Assembly: GCA_012959785.1 (NCBI GenBank)
Contig: DUCM01000006.1
Span: 124,001 to 188,000 of the forward strand
Source of the DNA: Planctomycetota bacterium
GTDB lineage: Bacteria; Planctomycetota; UBA1135; GCA-002686595
DNA: 64,000 bases
Direction of reading: 5' to 3'
This document shows, piece after piece, positions 25,777 to 36,473 of the stretch; the stretch's first letter is position 1; every line of letters starts with the position of its first letter. The notes below the pieces were generated by a model, which was not told the origin of the DNA, did no database searches, and saw only the letters and a list, made by a program, of their open reading frames with translations. The position numbers were made by a program, and so were the translations under genes.

Positions 25777-26601
25777 CTATACGCCGTCCCCAAAAGTCAA
25801 CGGCGCGCGGCGCAATTCGATTTTCTCTCCGTGCTCCTCGAGCAGGCCCAGGACATCAAGCTCCACACAGCGGCAGGTGCGATCCAAAAGGGATGCGAGG
25901 GAAGGCTCGGAGCGACCGTCTTCGCCGGTCACGGCTTCCTTGACATAGGTTCCGTGTTGGGTGCGGATCTGGACCTGGTAGCGTCCAGGCTCGGCTATGG
26001 CTTCGGCGCCGCGGATTTCCATCCAGCGTTCCCGAACCAGATCGGCGCGCCTGTGGGCCACGCGCTGTGGAGTTTTCTGGGCGATCTGGTAGCGCCGGCC
26101 CACGAGGGGCTCGAAGAGGTCCGCGGTGGCGGCGCCTTCGACTTCGACTAGAGCGGAATAGTCCTTGGCGTGTTTGGTTTCCTTGAGGATGCGGATGCGC
26201 GCCTTCTCGGACCAGTGCAGGCCCTCGATCTCGAGGCGGCCTGCGTTGCGGCGATTGATCTCGGCTTCAATCTCCGCCAGGTTCACCTTGAGTTCCTTGG
26301 GGTTCTGGAACTCCACCACGAAGGGCCTACCGTCGCCCAGCATGCGCACATCAATGTCTTCGCGGCCCGCACCGTGAAACTTGTTCTTGCGAGTCTTGAG
26401 CGCCGCGCCCAGGACCCAGGTCAAAAGTTCCTGGACCGAATCGCGGGTGAGCTTGCCGAAGCCCTCACAGTGGTCGCACTTCTTGCGCCGCCGGGGGTGG
26501 CCCTTGCAGACCGGGCAGAAAAAAACGGTCTGGGGCAGATCGCGAGTGAGCTTGCGGTAACGGCCTTCGATGAAGACCTTTCCCTGGGGCATGTCAGCCA
26601 T
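25777..26601 (-). CDS. pus10: Pus10-type tRNA pseudouridine synthase, minimal form
   Basis: Pus10 makes pseudouridine 54/55 in tRNA, mainly known from archaea and eukaryotes. The catalytic core is clear: FHGAGREDIDVRMLGDGRPF (residues ~75-94) holds the conserved Asp, then VVEFQNPKELKVN, KTPQRVAHRRADLVRER and the C-terminal HGTYVKEAVTGEDGRSEPSL. Before it is a zinc-finger-like pair CPVC (29-32) and CDHC (42-45). Only ~30 residues separate the second CxxC from the core, so the THUMP-containing accessory domain of archaeal Pus10 appears missing; 274 residues total against roughly 400. ATG 26601 is chosen since nothing protein-like precedes it. Bacteria normally use TruB for Psi55, so this gene is unusual and may be transferred. 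Confidence 0.82.
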   Translation of the reverse strand: MADMPQGKVFIEGRYRKLTRDLPQTVFFCPVCKGHPRRRKKCDHCEGFGKLTRDSVQELLTWVLGAALKTRKNKFHGAGREDIDVRMLGDGRPFVVEFQNPKELKVNLAEIEAEINRRNAGRLEIEGLHWSEKARIRILKETKHAKDYSALVEVEGAATADLFEPLVGRRYQIAQKTPQRVAHRRADLVRERWMEIRGAEAIAEPGRYQVQIRTQHGTYVKEAVTGEDGRSEPSLASLLDRTCRCVELDVLGLLEEHGEKIELRRAPLTFGDGV

Positions 26602-26826
26602 GTGTGGTTCGATAACTCCTGGTTTACAGAGGCCCGCGGCCCCCGGGGCGACTGGAACGCCCCTCCCTACCAAAACGGGTGCGGTAAAAAGTCGGTTCGC
26701 GCCGGGCACGGGTCCCAGCGAGAGCGGCGAAGAGCATAACGCGCCGGGCGGAAGGCACCAAGGAATGCAAACCACAGAGGCGAGAATCGCAATCTTGAGG
26801 GCGAGTCCGTAGGCTCATCGGCCAAT

Positions 26827-27705
26827 ATGCATCCCTACCTATTCTCCCTGCCCCTGCCCTGGCTAGACGCGCCCTTCCATGTGCGTTCCTTCGGTGCCCT
26901 TGTGGCCCTCGGATTCCTGGCCGGCGCCCATGTCCTGCAACGCCTCGCCGCCAGGTACGGCGACGATCCCGAGCACGACGAGGATCACTTCGCCCAGATC
27001 ATCATGTGGGTCCTGTTCGGGGTCTTCGGCGGAGCGCGCTTGATGTATGTGGCCGTGGAGATGCTGCGCGGCTCGCCCACGGGAGAGGGCTACATTCAAC
27101 AGCCCTGGACCATGTTCTTTTTCTGGCAAGGCGGCCTGGTGATGTACGGCGGCTTTCTCGGCGGCGTCCTGGCGGGCATTCACAAGGCGCGCAAGCTGGG
27201 CGTGCGTTGGTTGAATGCCGTGGACATGGCCATGGTGGCGGCCTTCTTCGCCCAGGCCATCGGACGCATCGGTTGCTTGATGGTGGGCGACGACTACGGC
27301 CGGGTCGTGCCAGAGAAGTACGCCGATCTGCCCTTCCCCCTGGTGATCCGGGTCCCCGACCCGCTGCCCGAGGGCAGTCTCTTCGGCTCGCAGAATGCCG
27401 GTGAGATTTTGTGGGCCACCCAGACCTGGATGAGCTTGAACGCCCTGGCCCTTTCCGGCGTGGCCTTTTTCATATTGAAGCGGCGGCGCTACACGGGCCA
27501 GGTACTGCTTTGGACGGTGGCCCTGTACGCCCTGGGGCGCTACGCCATCGAGGCCTTCCGCGGTGACTCGATCCGCGGGCTGTGGTTCGACGGAGCCATG
27601 AGCACCTCGCAACTGATCTCAGCTGTTGCCGGCAGCCTGGCCCTCGTCCTCATCTTCATGAATCGCCGTCGCAGCGACCCGCCATCGGAAGCCGCACGGG
27701 CATGA
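26827..27705 (+). CDS. lgt: Prolipoprotein diacylglyceryl transferase
   Basis: Inner-membrane enzyme that transfers diacylglyceryl from phosphatidylglycerol to the lipobox Cys, the first step in lipoprotein maturation. The 292-residue length and seven-helix hydrophobicity fit. The N-terminal PFHVRSFGALVALGFLAG, the central YGGFLGGVLAGIHKARKLG and the signature AQAIGRIGCLMVGDDYGR (usually GRiGNFiNgE.yG) are visible; Asn is Cys in this copy. RGDSIRGLWFDGAMSTSQLIS near the C-terminus matches the conserved ending. Many lipoproteins in this window would be its substrates. Its stop overlaps the next ATG as ATGA. Confidence 0.9.
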   Translation: MHPYLFSLPLPWLDAPFHVRSFGALVALGFLAGAHVLQRLAARYGDDPEHDEDHFAQIIMWVLFGVFGGARLMYVAVEMLRGSPTGEGYIQQPWTMFFFWQGGLVMYGGFLGGVLAGIHKARKLGVRWLNAVDMAMVAAFFAQAIGRIGCLMVGDDYGRVVPEKYADLPFPLVIRVPDPLPEGSLFGSQNAGEILWATQTWMSLNALALSGVAFFILKRRRYTGQVLLWTVALYALGRYAIEAFRGDSIRGLWFDGAMSTSQLISAVAGSLALVLIFMNRRRSDPPSEAARA

Positions 27706-28721
27706 CGGAGCGCGGGGCCAATGACGGCACGCGGCGCGGGCACATCGTGGCCGGCATCGACGAGGCTGGCCTGGGTCCCCTGCTCGGGCCCTTGACCCTG
27801 GGCTATGCCGCCATGCGTCTCCCACCGGAGAAGATAAACCTCTGGGAAGCGCTGGAGGCCGTGGTTTCCCGCGATCCCAAGCTCGGCGAAGATCACATCG
27901 TTGTGGCCGATTCCAAGCGCGTCTTTGCTCGCAACCCGCGGGGCGAAAAGCGCCTGGAAACCACGGCCCTGGCCTTCCTGGGAGCCCGGCCCGGCGGTGC
28001 GCCGAGTTCGGGAACCGAACTTCTGCGCTCGATGCCCCGGTCCCTGCGCCCGCGGGCCCAGGACATCCTAGAGAGCCCCTGGTACGGCGAAATCGGCTTT
28101 GCCTTGCCCCTGTGGGTGGACGCCGGCCGTATGGAGCTGCGCCGAGAACTTCTGCGCCGCGAACTGAAGAGTTGCGGCATCGCCGTGGTGGCTGCCGGTG
28201 TGCGCGTGGTGCCGGCGAGAGAACTAAACCGGTCCTTCGCCCGCACCGCCAACAAGAGCCTCTCGGTGTGGGAGATCGTGGCCGCCATTCTGCGCCACCT
28301 CTGGGACGAGTTCAGCCTCGAGCCACTGCACATCATCGTGGACCGCCAGGGCGGCCGCTTCCGTTACGGTCGGCTCCTGGCCAGTTGTTTCCCGAAGGCG
28401 CGCATCGTCGTGGGCTTTGAGAGCCCGGCGCAATCGGAGTACCAAGTCCGCCTCGAAGCCCAGGGCGAGCGGCGTCAAATGCGCCTGACCTTCGCCGAGA
28501 AAGCCGAGGACCGCGCCTTTACCGTGGCCCTCGCCTCGTGCTTTGCGAAGTACGCCCGCGAGCTCGGCATGACGGCCTTCAACGATTTCTTCACAGGCCT
28601 CCTCGCCGGCCTCAAACCAACCGCCGGTTACACCACCGATGGCCGCCGCTGGTTGAAAGACGCCGAGCCCTGCCTGCGCGAGCTGGAACTCAGGCCGGGT
28701 TGTTTGCAGCGTGAGCGTTAG
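27702..28721 (+). CDS. RNase HII-like protein, divergent
   Basis: A 339-residue protein whose start matches the RNase H type 2 active site: VAGIDEAGLGPLLGPLTLG (Asp20, Glu21). A DSK motif (VADSKRVF) and a later VDRQGGRFRYG Asp correspond to the second and third catalytic acids. It is much longer than typical RNase HII (~200-260) and the remaining sequence is divergent, with a Glu/Arg-rich middle and a C-terminal NDFFTGLLAGLKPTAGYTTDG segment. It may be a specialised RNase HII/HIII relative or a nuclease of different substrate range. ATG 27702 overlaps the lgt stop, which makes it preferable to the longer frame from 27582. Confidence 0.72.
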   Translation: MTERGANDGTRRGHIVAGIDEAGLGPLLGPLTLGYAAMRLPPEKINLWEALEAVVSRDPKLGEDHIVVADSKRVFARNPRGEKRLETTALAFLGARPGGAPSSGTELLRSMPRSLRPRAQDILESPWYGEIGFALPLWVDAGRMELRRELLRRELKSCGIAVVAAGVRVVPARELNRSFARTANKSLSVWEIVAAILRHLWDEFSLEPLHIIVDRQGGRFRYGRLLASCFPKARIVVGFESPAQSEYQVRLEAQGERRQMRLTFAEKAEDRAFTVALASCFAKYARELGMTAFNDFFTGLLAGLKPTAGYTTDGRRWLKDAEPCLRELELRPGCLQRER

Positions 28722-28740
28722 GCCGGGCTCGCCCGGCCTA
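28719..28740 (+). terminator. Hairpin at the end of the lgt-RNase H operon
   Basis: Perfect 10-base stem TAGGCCGGGC / GCCCGGCCTA with a 2-base loop as drawn (4 bases if the closing pair is open), and it contains the stop codon. Only TT follows, so it is a weak intrinsic terminator or a processing hairpin. Confidence 0.6.
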
Positions 28741-28794
28741 TTCGTGACGAAGCACAGGAATCATCCCAATCGGAAGGAAGGTCCGGCCAACTGG

Positions 28795-28929
28795 TCATTT
28801 TCCTTCGAGAATCTTGGTGCAGGTCACATCGTCAACTCCGATTCTTGAGGCCAGCCAAGGTGCTGCGAAGAACAGGGCCGCTCCAATCGCAAAGATCCAG
28901 AGACTCGCCAGTAAGCCGAAGTTACTCAT
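28795..28929 (-). CDS. Possible 44-residue single-pass membrane protein
   Basis: A short frame dominated by one hydrophobic helix (FGLLASLWIFAIGAALFFAA) with a polar C-terminus holding one Cys (GVDDVTCTKILEGK). It lies alone between the terminator at 28740 and ridA. A start six bases upstream from another Met (28938) is possible. There is no RBS and no homology I recognise; the helix is the only reason to list it. Apart from this, the 28741-29133 interval shows nothing. Confidence 0.3.
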   Translation of the reverse strand: MSNFGLLASLWIFAIGAALFFAAPWLASRIGVDDVTCTKILEGK

Positions 28930-29133
28930 GGCGACCATGTGAGGGCAAGCTCGTCGCCCGTGCAGCCGGGGATCGACTCGACCGTTGCGCCAGGCCACCA
29001 ACGCTGAAGCAAGCTGAATCCGAGAGAGGCCACGCCGAGGAGGGCGAGACAGAAGGCTCCCAGCCGCAGCAGCGATGCAATTTTTGCGTAAGGCACTTGC
29101 TCGACATCTCCGATTGCGCACTCGGGCTAGGTG

Positions 29134-29520
29134 CTAAACCAACGCCACGCAGTCGATCTCGACGGCGACATCTTTGGGTAGGCCGGCCACGGCCACGGTG
29201 GCCCGGGCGGGCGGTGATGCGCCTGGGAAGTGGCGGGCGTAGACCTCGTTGACCAGGGTGAAATGGGACATGTCCACGAGGTAAACATTGCACTTCACCA
29301 CCCTCGCGAAGCTAGTGCCGGCCGCTTCCAGGACGGCTCTGAGGTTCTTGAAGATCTGTTCAGTCTGTACGGTCACATCGCCTTCAACCAGAGCACCGGT
29401 GGTGGCGTCGAGAGCTATCTGGCCGGAACAATGCACGAGGCCCGCGGCCACCACGGCCTGGCTGTAGGGACCGATGGCCGCTGGAGCGTGGGGTGTGGAG
29501 ATGGCGCGCGGTTCGGTCAT
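29134..29520 (-). CDS. ridA: RidA-family enamine/imine deaminase
   Basis: RidA hydrolyses reactive 2-aminoacrylate and related imines from PLP enzymes. Length (128 residues) and motifs fit: IGPYSQAVVAAGLVHCSGQIAL, TVQTEQIFKNLRAVLEAAG, KCNVYLVDM and PPARATVAVAGLPKDVAVEID, where the substrate-binding Arg and Glu lie. It acts as a trimer in the cytoplasm. coaD is 6 bases upstream on the same strand, so both are probably one transcript. Confidence 0.93.
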   Translation of the reverse strand: MTEPRAISTPHAPAAIGPYSQAVVAAGLVHCSGQIALDATTGALVEGDVTVQTEQIFKNLRAVLEAAGTSFARVVKCNVYLVDMSHFTLVNEVYARHFPGASPPARATVAVAGLPKDVAVEIDCVALV

Positions 29521-29526
29521 GGAAGC

Positions 29527-30024
29527 TCAGTTGGAGTAGCGCTGCACAAGGGCCGCAGCCACGGCTGGCGGCACGAGGGCGCTGACATCGCCGCCCAGGG
29601 AAGCGATCTGGCGCACGAGAGTGCTCGAGATGAACGACACCTCGGGCGCGGCCAGGAGAAAGACTGTGTCGAGAGCGGGCAGGAGGCTCCTGTTGGTGTG
29701 GGCCATTTGGGTCTCGTAGTCGAGGTCCGCGCCGCCGCGCAGACCGCGCACCACCACTTGGGCATCGGCCTCGCGAGCGGCGTCGACCAAGAGGCCACGG
29801 GTGGCGCTGATCGTGATGCCCGTGAGGTGCGCGAGGGTCGTGCGCAAGAGCTCCACCCGCTCGTCGACACTGAAGAGCGGCTCTTTCGAGGCCTCTGCCG
29901 CCACCAGCACCGTCACCTCGCCGAAGAGCACTTGAGCCCGGGTGATGAGATCGACGTGCCCCAGGGTCACGGGATCAAAACTGCCGGGGAATAGCGCCCG
30001 GGATGAATCCTTGGCTGCGGTCAT
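29527..30024 (-). CDS. coaD: Phosphopantetheine adenylyltransferase
   Basis: Penultimate step of CoA synthesis: 4'-phosphopantetheine + ATP to dephospho-CoA. The nucleotidyltransferase motif TLGH is in FPGSFDPVTLGHVDLITRA, and the second ATP motif is ISSTLVRQI (ISSTxVR). VVRGLRGGADLDYE matches the substrate-binding region. Length 165 is standard. ATG 30024 is preferred to 30033 (MLPMTAAK) on family alignment. It starts a coaD-ridA unit and is divergent from comEC with a 123-base interval. Confidence 0.95.
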   Translation of the reverse strand: MTAAKDSSRALFPGSFDPVTLGHVDLITRAQVLFGEVTVLVAAEASKEPLFSVDERVELLRTTLAHLTGITISATRGLLVDAAREADAQVVVRGLRGGADLDYETQMAHTNRSLLPALDTVFLLAAPEVSFISSTLVRQIASLGGDVSALVPPAVAAALVQRYSN

Positions 30025-30147
30025 GGGGAGCATTCTACCCCTCCTGCTTGCGATCGCCGCGCAAGAGTTGCCCGGGCCCAGGAGTTCTATGGGATTCGAT
30101 GGGAATAGAGCGCGCCCGCGCGGGTTGACAGGCGTCCAGAGGCGTGC

Positions 30148-32538
30148 ATGATCGAAGATGACCCCCCCGCGCCCCTACGGCGCCCCCTGGTGACGCTAGT
30201 TTGCATAGCCCTCGCGGCGGGGCTCTGCGCCCAGGCGGGTGCCCTCGCGAGTCTCGCGGTGTGGGCCCTGGCCCTGGTCTGGCTGGCCCGCGGAGTGACG
30301 AGACCGCCATTTATTGACAGGTTCGTCGACAGGCTCGCCGGCGGCCTCGGAGCCGGGGTCCTGGTGACCTGGCTGGCCGTGGCCCTCCTACACGCCCACA
30401 CCCAGAGCCGCCCCCACCGCCTCTTCGAAGGAACCTGGCGACAGGACGCCCAGGATGCCGAAAGCGTGCGCGGGCACTTCGAGGAGGGCGGTGGACACTT
30501 CGAGTTGCCCAGGGGCGCGGCGCGCGAGGGCGAACTGCTGCGCCTCAACCCCCACCGCGAGCCGGCGACCTCCGCCCGCGCTCCCGACTTCGTGCGCCGA
30601 CGGCAAGGCTACGCCCCCGCGCAACAAGTCGACCTCGACGAAGTGACACGCCTGGCGCCGCCAGAAGCCAACCCGGCGGCGCGCATGGGCCGCGCCGCCC
30701 TGGCCCTGCGGCGGGCGGGGCTGGCGCGGATCAAACGACTCGAAGATCGGACCACACGGGGGCTGGCCGCGGCGCTTCTATTCGGCGACAGGAGCCTCTT
30801 GCCCCGGGGCCTGGCCGATCTCTTCACGCGCACCGGCACGCGCCACGCCCTGGCGGTGAGTGGGTTGCATGTGGCCCTTGTAGCGGCGCTCTGGATCTGG
30901 CCCATGGGCAGCTTGATCGCCTGGCTCGTCGGGCTTGTGATCGGCGCGAGCCGCTCGGGGCGGCGCACCCAAAAGCACAGCGTGTGGACTGCACCAGAAC
31001 TCTGGCGAGCTGGCATCCTGGCCCTGCTCGTGCCCCTCGCCGGTTCGGGCGCGCCGGTGGTGCGGGCGGCCCTGGCCCTGAGCCTGGCGCAACTCGCGGC
31101 GATCTTCAGGCCGCACCAAGACGCCGATGGAAAGCTCGTCGGCGGCCGACGCGCCGACGGCCTTTCGCTCTGGGCCCTGGCGCTGCTATTCGAATGGCTC
31201 AACGATCCCCGCTGCCTCGCATCCCTCTCGGTACTGCTCTCCTACGGCGCAACCCTGGGGCTCTTGCTCTTCGCCCGACCAGCCCTTTTCTGGTTGCGGC
31301 GCCACACCCCGGGCGGCGGCCGCGTGGCGGCGGTTGGACGGCTCGGCCATCCCCGGCCAGCGGCCCTGCGCCTCGTGGCGCAGCGGCTTCTCGACTGGGC
31401 CTTGTGCGGCCTGGCGGCTTCTTTTGCCGCCAACCTCGCCACCTTGCCGGTGGTCTGGTTCGTCTTCGGCGAGTGGAGTTGGGTGGGTACCCCGGCGACC
31501 CTCTTGCTCTTGCCGTTCTTGGCGGCCTTCCTCGGACTCGCCTGGGCCTATGTGCTGTGGCCCAACGCCCTCGTCGCCGGTTGGCTCGATCTGCTGTGCG
31601 ACCTGCAGATCGCTCTGCTCAAGGGCTTCGACGCCTTGCCGGGCACGCCCACCAACTTGCCCTCGCGCCCTCTCTGGGCGCTCTTGGCTGTGGCTTTGGT
31701 TTCGATGCTGGCCGTGCACAAGAAGGGCGCGGCGCGTCTGGCCCTGGCAGGTTGGAGCGCCTTGATCCTGCCCTGGCACGGACCGGCACGGGAACTCGAA
31801 GTGCACGCCCTCGATGTGGGCCACGGCACAGCTGTGGTGGTGCGCACGCCGGGCGGCCCCACCTGGCTCTTCGACGCCGGCTCTCGCGATCGTCGCGGAG
31901 TGGCGCGGGATGCGCTGGCGCCGCTCTTGCGAGAACTCGATGTGGGACGCCTGGTGGTAGTCTCTTCCCACAACGACACGGACCATTCCGGAGCCCTGCC
32001 CTGGCTGGTCGAACGCTATCCGCCGCTCTTTTGGGCAGGTGCCTTGAGCACACAGCTAGCTGAGCGACTACCGCACGGTACAGCGCGCCTCGACCTCGAG
32101 GCGGGTCGCCTGGAGTTAGATCTGGGTAGAAGCGAAGGAGCCCTGAGCGCGACCCTGATCCGGGGCGCCGCGGGCGAGGGCAACGAGGGCAGCCGCGACC
32201 TTGAGTTGCGCTGGCAAGGTCGGAGCGTGTTGCTCACAGGTGACGCCGAAGGCCACGGCCGCGCCCGCAGCTTGCAGGCCGGGCATCTGCGCGGGCCCTA
32301 CGACCTCCTGCTCTTCCCCCACCACGGATCCCATACGCCCTGGCTCGGGAAGATCCTGGCCGAAACGCAGCCCACTGAGATCTGGATCAGCAGCGGCGAA
32401 CGCCCGGCGGTGGCGCGGGAATTGGATCGCCGCGGGCTGGAGTGGAGTTCAACGGCAGAGGCAGGCCCGCTTAGCAGGCGCTTTCCGGGGAGTGGCATGG
32501 ATCCTGCTATGGATCGTGCTGTGGAAGCCAGGTACTGA
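30148..32538 (+). CDS. comEC: ComEC/Rec2 DNA-uptake channel with metallo-beta-lactamase domain
   Basis: Inner-membrane channel that passes single-stranded DNA during natural transformation, 796 residues. The competence domain motif is LADLFTRTGTRHALAVSGLH, followed by a polytopic region (~260-530). The C-terminal metallo-hydrolase domain shows HALDVGHGTAVVV, SSHNDTDHSGALPWL and a HHGSHTPW ending, equivalent to HxxxDH. Upstream are the short soluble domain and two leader helices. An ATG at 30148 opens the hydrophobic start. comM and the type IV pilus genes later in the window give a coherent competence set, though ComEA/ComF are absent. Confidence 0.92.
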   Translation: MIEDDPPAPLRRPLVTLVCIALAAGLCAQAGALASLAVWALALVWLARGVTRPPFIDRFVDRLAGGLGAGVLVTWLAVALLHAHTQSRPHRLFEGTWRQDAQDAESVRGHFEEGGGHFELPRGAAREGELLRLNPHREPATSARAPDFVRRRQGYAPAQQVDLDEVTRLAPPEANPAARMGRAALALRRAGLARIKRLEDRTTRGLAAALLFGDRSLLPRGLADLFTRTGTRHALAVSGLHVALVAALWIWPMGSLIAWLVGLVIGASRSGRRTQKHSVWTAPELWRAGILALLVPLAGSGAPVVRAALALSLAQLAAIFRPHQDADGKLVGGRRADGLSLWALALLFEWLNDPRCLASLSVLLSYGATLGLLLFARPALFWLRRHTPGGGRVAAVGRLGHPRPAALRLVAQRLLDWALCGLAASFAANLATLPVVWFVFGEWSWVGTPATLLLLPFLAAFLGLAWAYVLWPNALVAGWLDLLCDLQIALLKGFDALPGTPTNLPSRPLWALLAVALVSMLAVHKKGAARLALAGWSALILPWHGPARELEVHALDVGHGTAVVVRTPGGPTWLFDAGSRDRRGVARDALAPLLRELDVGRLVVVSSHNDTDHSGALPWLVERYPPLFWAGALSTQLAERLPHGTARLDLEAGRLELDLGRSEGALSATLIRGAAGEGNEGSRDLELRWQGRSVLLTGDAEGHGRARSLQAGHLRGPYDLLLFPHHGSHTPWLGKILAETQPTEIWISSGERPAVARELDRRGLEWSSTAEAGPLSRRFPGSGMDPAMDRAVEARY

Positions 32539-32591
32539 GTAAGCAAGCGCCCCTACCTTGACGCCCGGCGAAAAGTCCCCAAAATCACACC

Positions 32592-33874
32592 ATGGACGCT
32601 TTTCTCAAGAAACCCCTGCCCCGCGCCCTGGGCTGCGCGAGCGCGCTCTTCGCTTGCCTGTGCATGGGCCCGCAGGCGGCGCAAGCAAGCTCAGCGAACT
32701 GCGCCAGCCAGGACGCCTCGATTCCTGAGGATGCCCGCAGCACACCGCGCAAGCGCCTGCTCAAGTTGCACAGCGGCGAGGTCTTGCGAGGCAACACGCG
32801 CTGGCGCAGCGACCACTGGGAGATCGCTCGTGATGGAAAATGGATCAGCCTGCGAGCGGGCTTGGTGCGTTCGATGCGCGACGACGCCGAAGCGCGCCGC
32901 GAGAGCCGCCTACGCGCCCGCAAGGTGGGACCCCAGGACCACGCCGCGCGCGCGGCCCTGGCAAGTTGGATGATCGACGAGGGGCTCGTGAGCGAAGCCC
33001 TCGGGGAACTCAATCAGGTGTTGGCCAAACAGCCCGACCACGGCGCAGCCACAGCTCTCCTGGCCGCTGCGCCCATACCGCGGCCCAAGGGCGGCAATCC
33101 GCGCGAGAATCCCGCGGCCTTCGCCCGGCGCTTGTTCGCCGCGGCCATCAGCTCCGCCCCGGCGCAACGCGAGCTGTGCATCCTGGCCCTCGGCGAACTG
33201 CGCGACGTGCAATCAGGCCGCGCCTTCCTGCTCGACTTCCTGCGCCGCGAACTGCTTGCCGTGCGCGTCCTGCGCCGCGCCACCGCAGCCCACGCTCTGC
33301 GACGGCTCTTGCCCGGCGAAGGCATCCGAGATCTCTTGCGGCGCTGCGCCCTGGACACCTCGCGGCCCGTGCGCGAGTCGGCCGCCCTGGCGCTCTTCGT
33401 AAGCGGCGAAGCGGGAGTCATAGAGCCCCTGGTGCGAGCGCTCGGAAGCGACTCGCGGGCGGTGCGCACCAACGCCGCCGAGAGCCTGGGCGCCGTGGGC
33501 TTTCCCCTGGCGATCCCGTCCCTGGTAACGCACTTCGCGAGCCTCACCCAGTCCGGTGGCGGCGGCGTCTCGCCCAGCACGGCACACATCTACATCGGCA
33601 CGCAATTCGCCTATCTCGGCGATTTCGATGTGGAGATCGCCCAGGCGGCCTCGATTGCCGATCCTATGGTGAAAATCGGCGACTCCGGGGTGGTGCTCGA
33701 CGCACGCCTGGCCGGGATCTCTGGCTTCACCTACGCCTTGGAGCGCCGCACCGTGCGCGAGGCCCTCAAGAAACTCAGCGGAGCCAACCCGGGTTCAGCG
33801 CCCGCGGACTGGCAGGCTTGGTGGGCCGAGTCGCAAGCCGCCCAGGATGCCCCCGAGCCACAGGCGGGTGCGCG

Positions 33875-33878
<4 letters not shown>
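32592..33878 (+). CDS. Exported HEAT-repeat protein
   Basis: A 428-residue protein with signal peptide (GCASALFACLCMGPQAAQAS) and a C-terminal half built from HEAT-like helical pairs (LRRCALDTSRPVRESAALALF, IEPLVRALGSDSRAVRTNAAESLGAV). The middle holds a short domain with LASWMIDEGLVSEALGELNQVLAKQPD, a TPR-like pair. The last part (TYALERRTVREALKKLSG) is helical. No enzyme motif is seen, so protein-protein binding in the periplasm is likely. It is 53 bases after comEC; its stop overlaps the convergent aldehyde dehydrogenase by 4 bases. Confidence 0.78.
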
Positions 33879-35416
<1,538 letters not shown>

Positions 35417-35498
35417 GGGAATAGGGAATCGGTCGAGGGGAGCGTTTCGGGCGATCATGCTACACAAAGCCTGCCCCCTTCTGCCAAGCTGGGCCGCC

Positions 35499-36473
35499 AT
35501 GGGGCACCCCGCCGAAGAGAAGAACCGCAGCCATCCGGCTGGACCTCTATCCAGGAGCCCTTCGCAAGACGCCAATCTGCCCAGCAGCGAGGCTCCCAAC
35601 GCCGCCACGGCGGACCTCGACACCCTTTCCACCGCCGCCGCCGTGCGCCTCTTCCGCGAGCAGGACGCCCGAATTCTGGAGGCTCTCGAGGGATCAGCGC
35701 CGGCCATCGAAGCGGCCATCTGTCTGATCGCCGCGCGCCTCGAGGCTGGCGGCAGGCTCTTCTACCTCGGCGCAGGCACCAGCGGGCGCCTGGGAGTGCT
35801 CGACGCCGTGGAGTGCCCGCCGACCTTTCAGACGCCCCCGGAAATGATGCAGGGCATTTTGGCCGGTGGCCCCGAGGCCATGTTCCGCTCGCAAGAAGGT
35901 GCGGAGGACGACACCCAAGCGGCAGCCCTGGACCTCGACGCCCGCGCTCTCAGCGGCGGCGATGTGGTCATGGGTATCAGCGCCAGCGGCACGACGCCTT
36001 TTGTTCTCGGCGGCCTGGCCCACGCCCGCAACCTGGCCGCTGCGACGATTCTCGTCACCTGCTGCCCCGCCGAAGCGTCTCCTGCTTTCGATGTCACCAT
36101 CAGCCTCGACACCGGCCCCGAAGTCCTGGCCGGCTCTACCCGCCTAAAAGCCGGCACGGCCACCAAGATGGCCCTGGGCACCATCAGCACCCTGGTCATG
36201 GTCAAGCTCGGCCGCGTCTATGGAAACCGCATGGTCGATGTCGCCACCCGCGGCAACGCGAAGCTCGAACGCCGCGGTCTGCATCTGGTGAGCGAACTTG
36301 GCCGCGTGGACCTCGCCTGCGCCCGCGCCAGCCTGGCCGCCGCCGACGGCCAAGTCAAAGTCGCCATTCTCATGTCCCGCCGCCAACTCTCTGCCGCCGC
36401 CGCCCGCGCTGCCCTCGAGCAGCATTCCCTGCGCGAGGCTCTATCTGGTCATTTCGTGCCAGGCTCGAAATGA
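35499..36473 (+). CDS. murQ: N-acetylmuramic acid 6-phosphate etherase
   Basis: MurQ cleaves the D-lactyl ether of MurNAc-6-P in peptidoglycan recycling. Its SIS fold shows FYLGAGTSGRLGVLD, the catalytic Glu in DAVECPPTF, GISASGTTPFVLGGLA and RLKAGTATKMALGTISTLVM (sugar-binding loop). At 324 residues it is slightly longer than usual: the ATG at 35499 gives a ~45-residue polar leader, and an internal start is possible. The last 12 residues (EALSGHFVPGSK) come from a large palindrome shared with the facing amidase gene. The amidase opposite also belongs to wall recycling, so the two convergent genes are functionally linked. Confidence 0.9.
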   Translation: MGHPAEEKNRSHPAGPLSRSPSQDANLPSSEAPNAATADLDTLSTAAAVRLFREQDARILEALEGSAPAIEAAICLIAARLEAGGRLFYLGAGTSGRLGVLDAVECPPTFQTPPEMMQGILAGGPEAMFRSQEGAEDDTQAAALDLDARALSGGDVVMGISASGTTPFVLGGLAHARNLAAATILVTCCPAEASPAFDVTISLDTGPEVLAGSTRLKAGTATKMALGTISTLVMVKLGRVYGNRMVDVATRGNAKLERRGLHLVSELGRVDLACARASLAAADGQVKVAILMSRRQLSAAAARAALEQHSLREALSGHFVPGSK

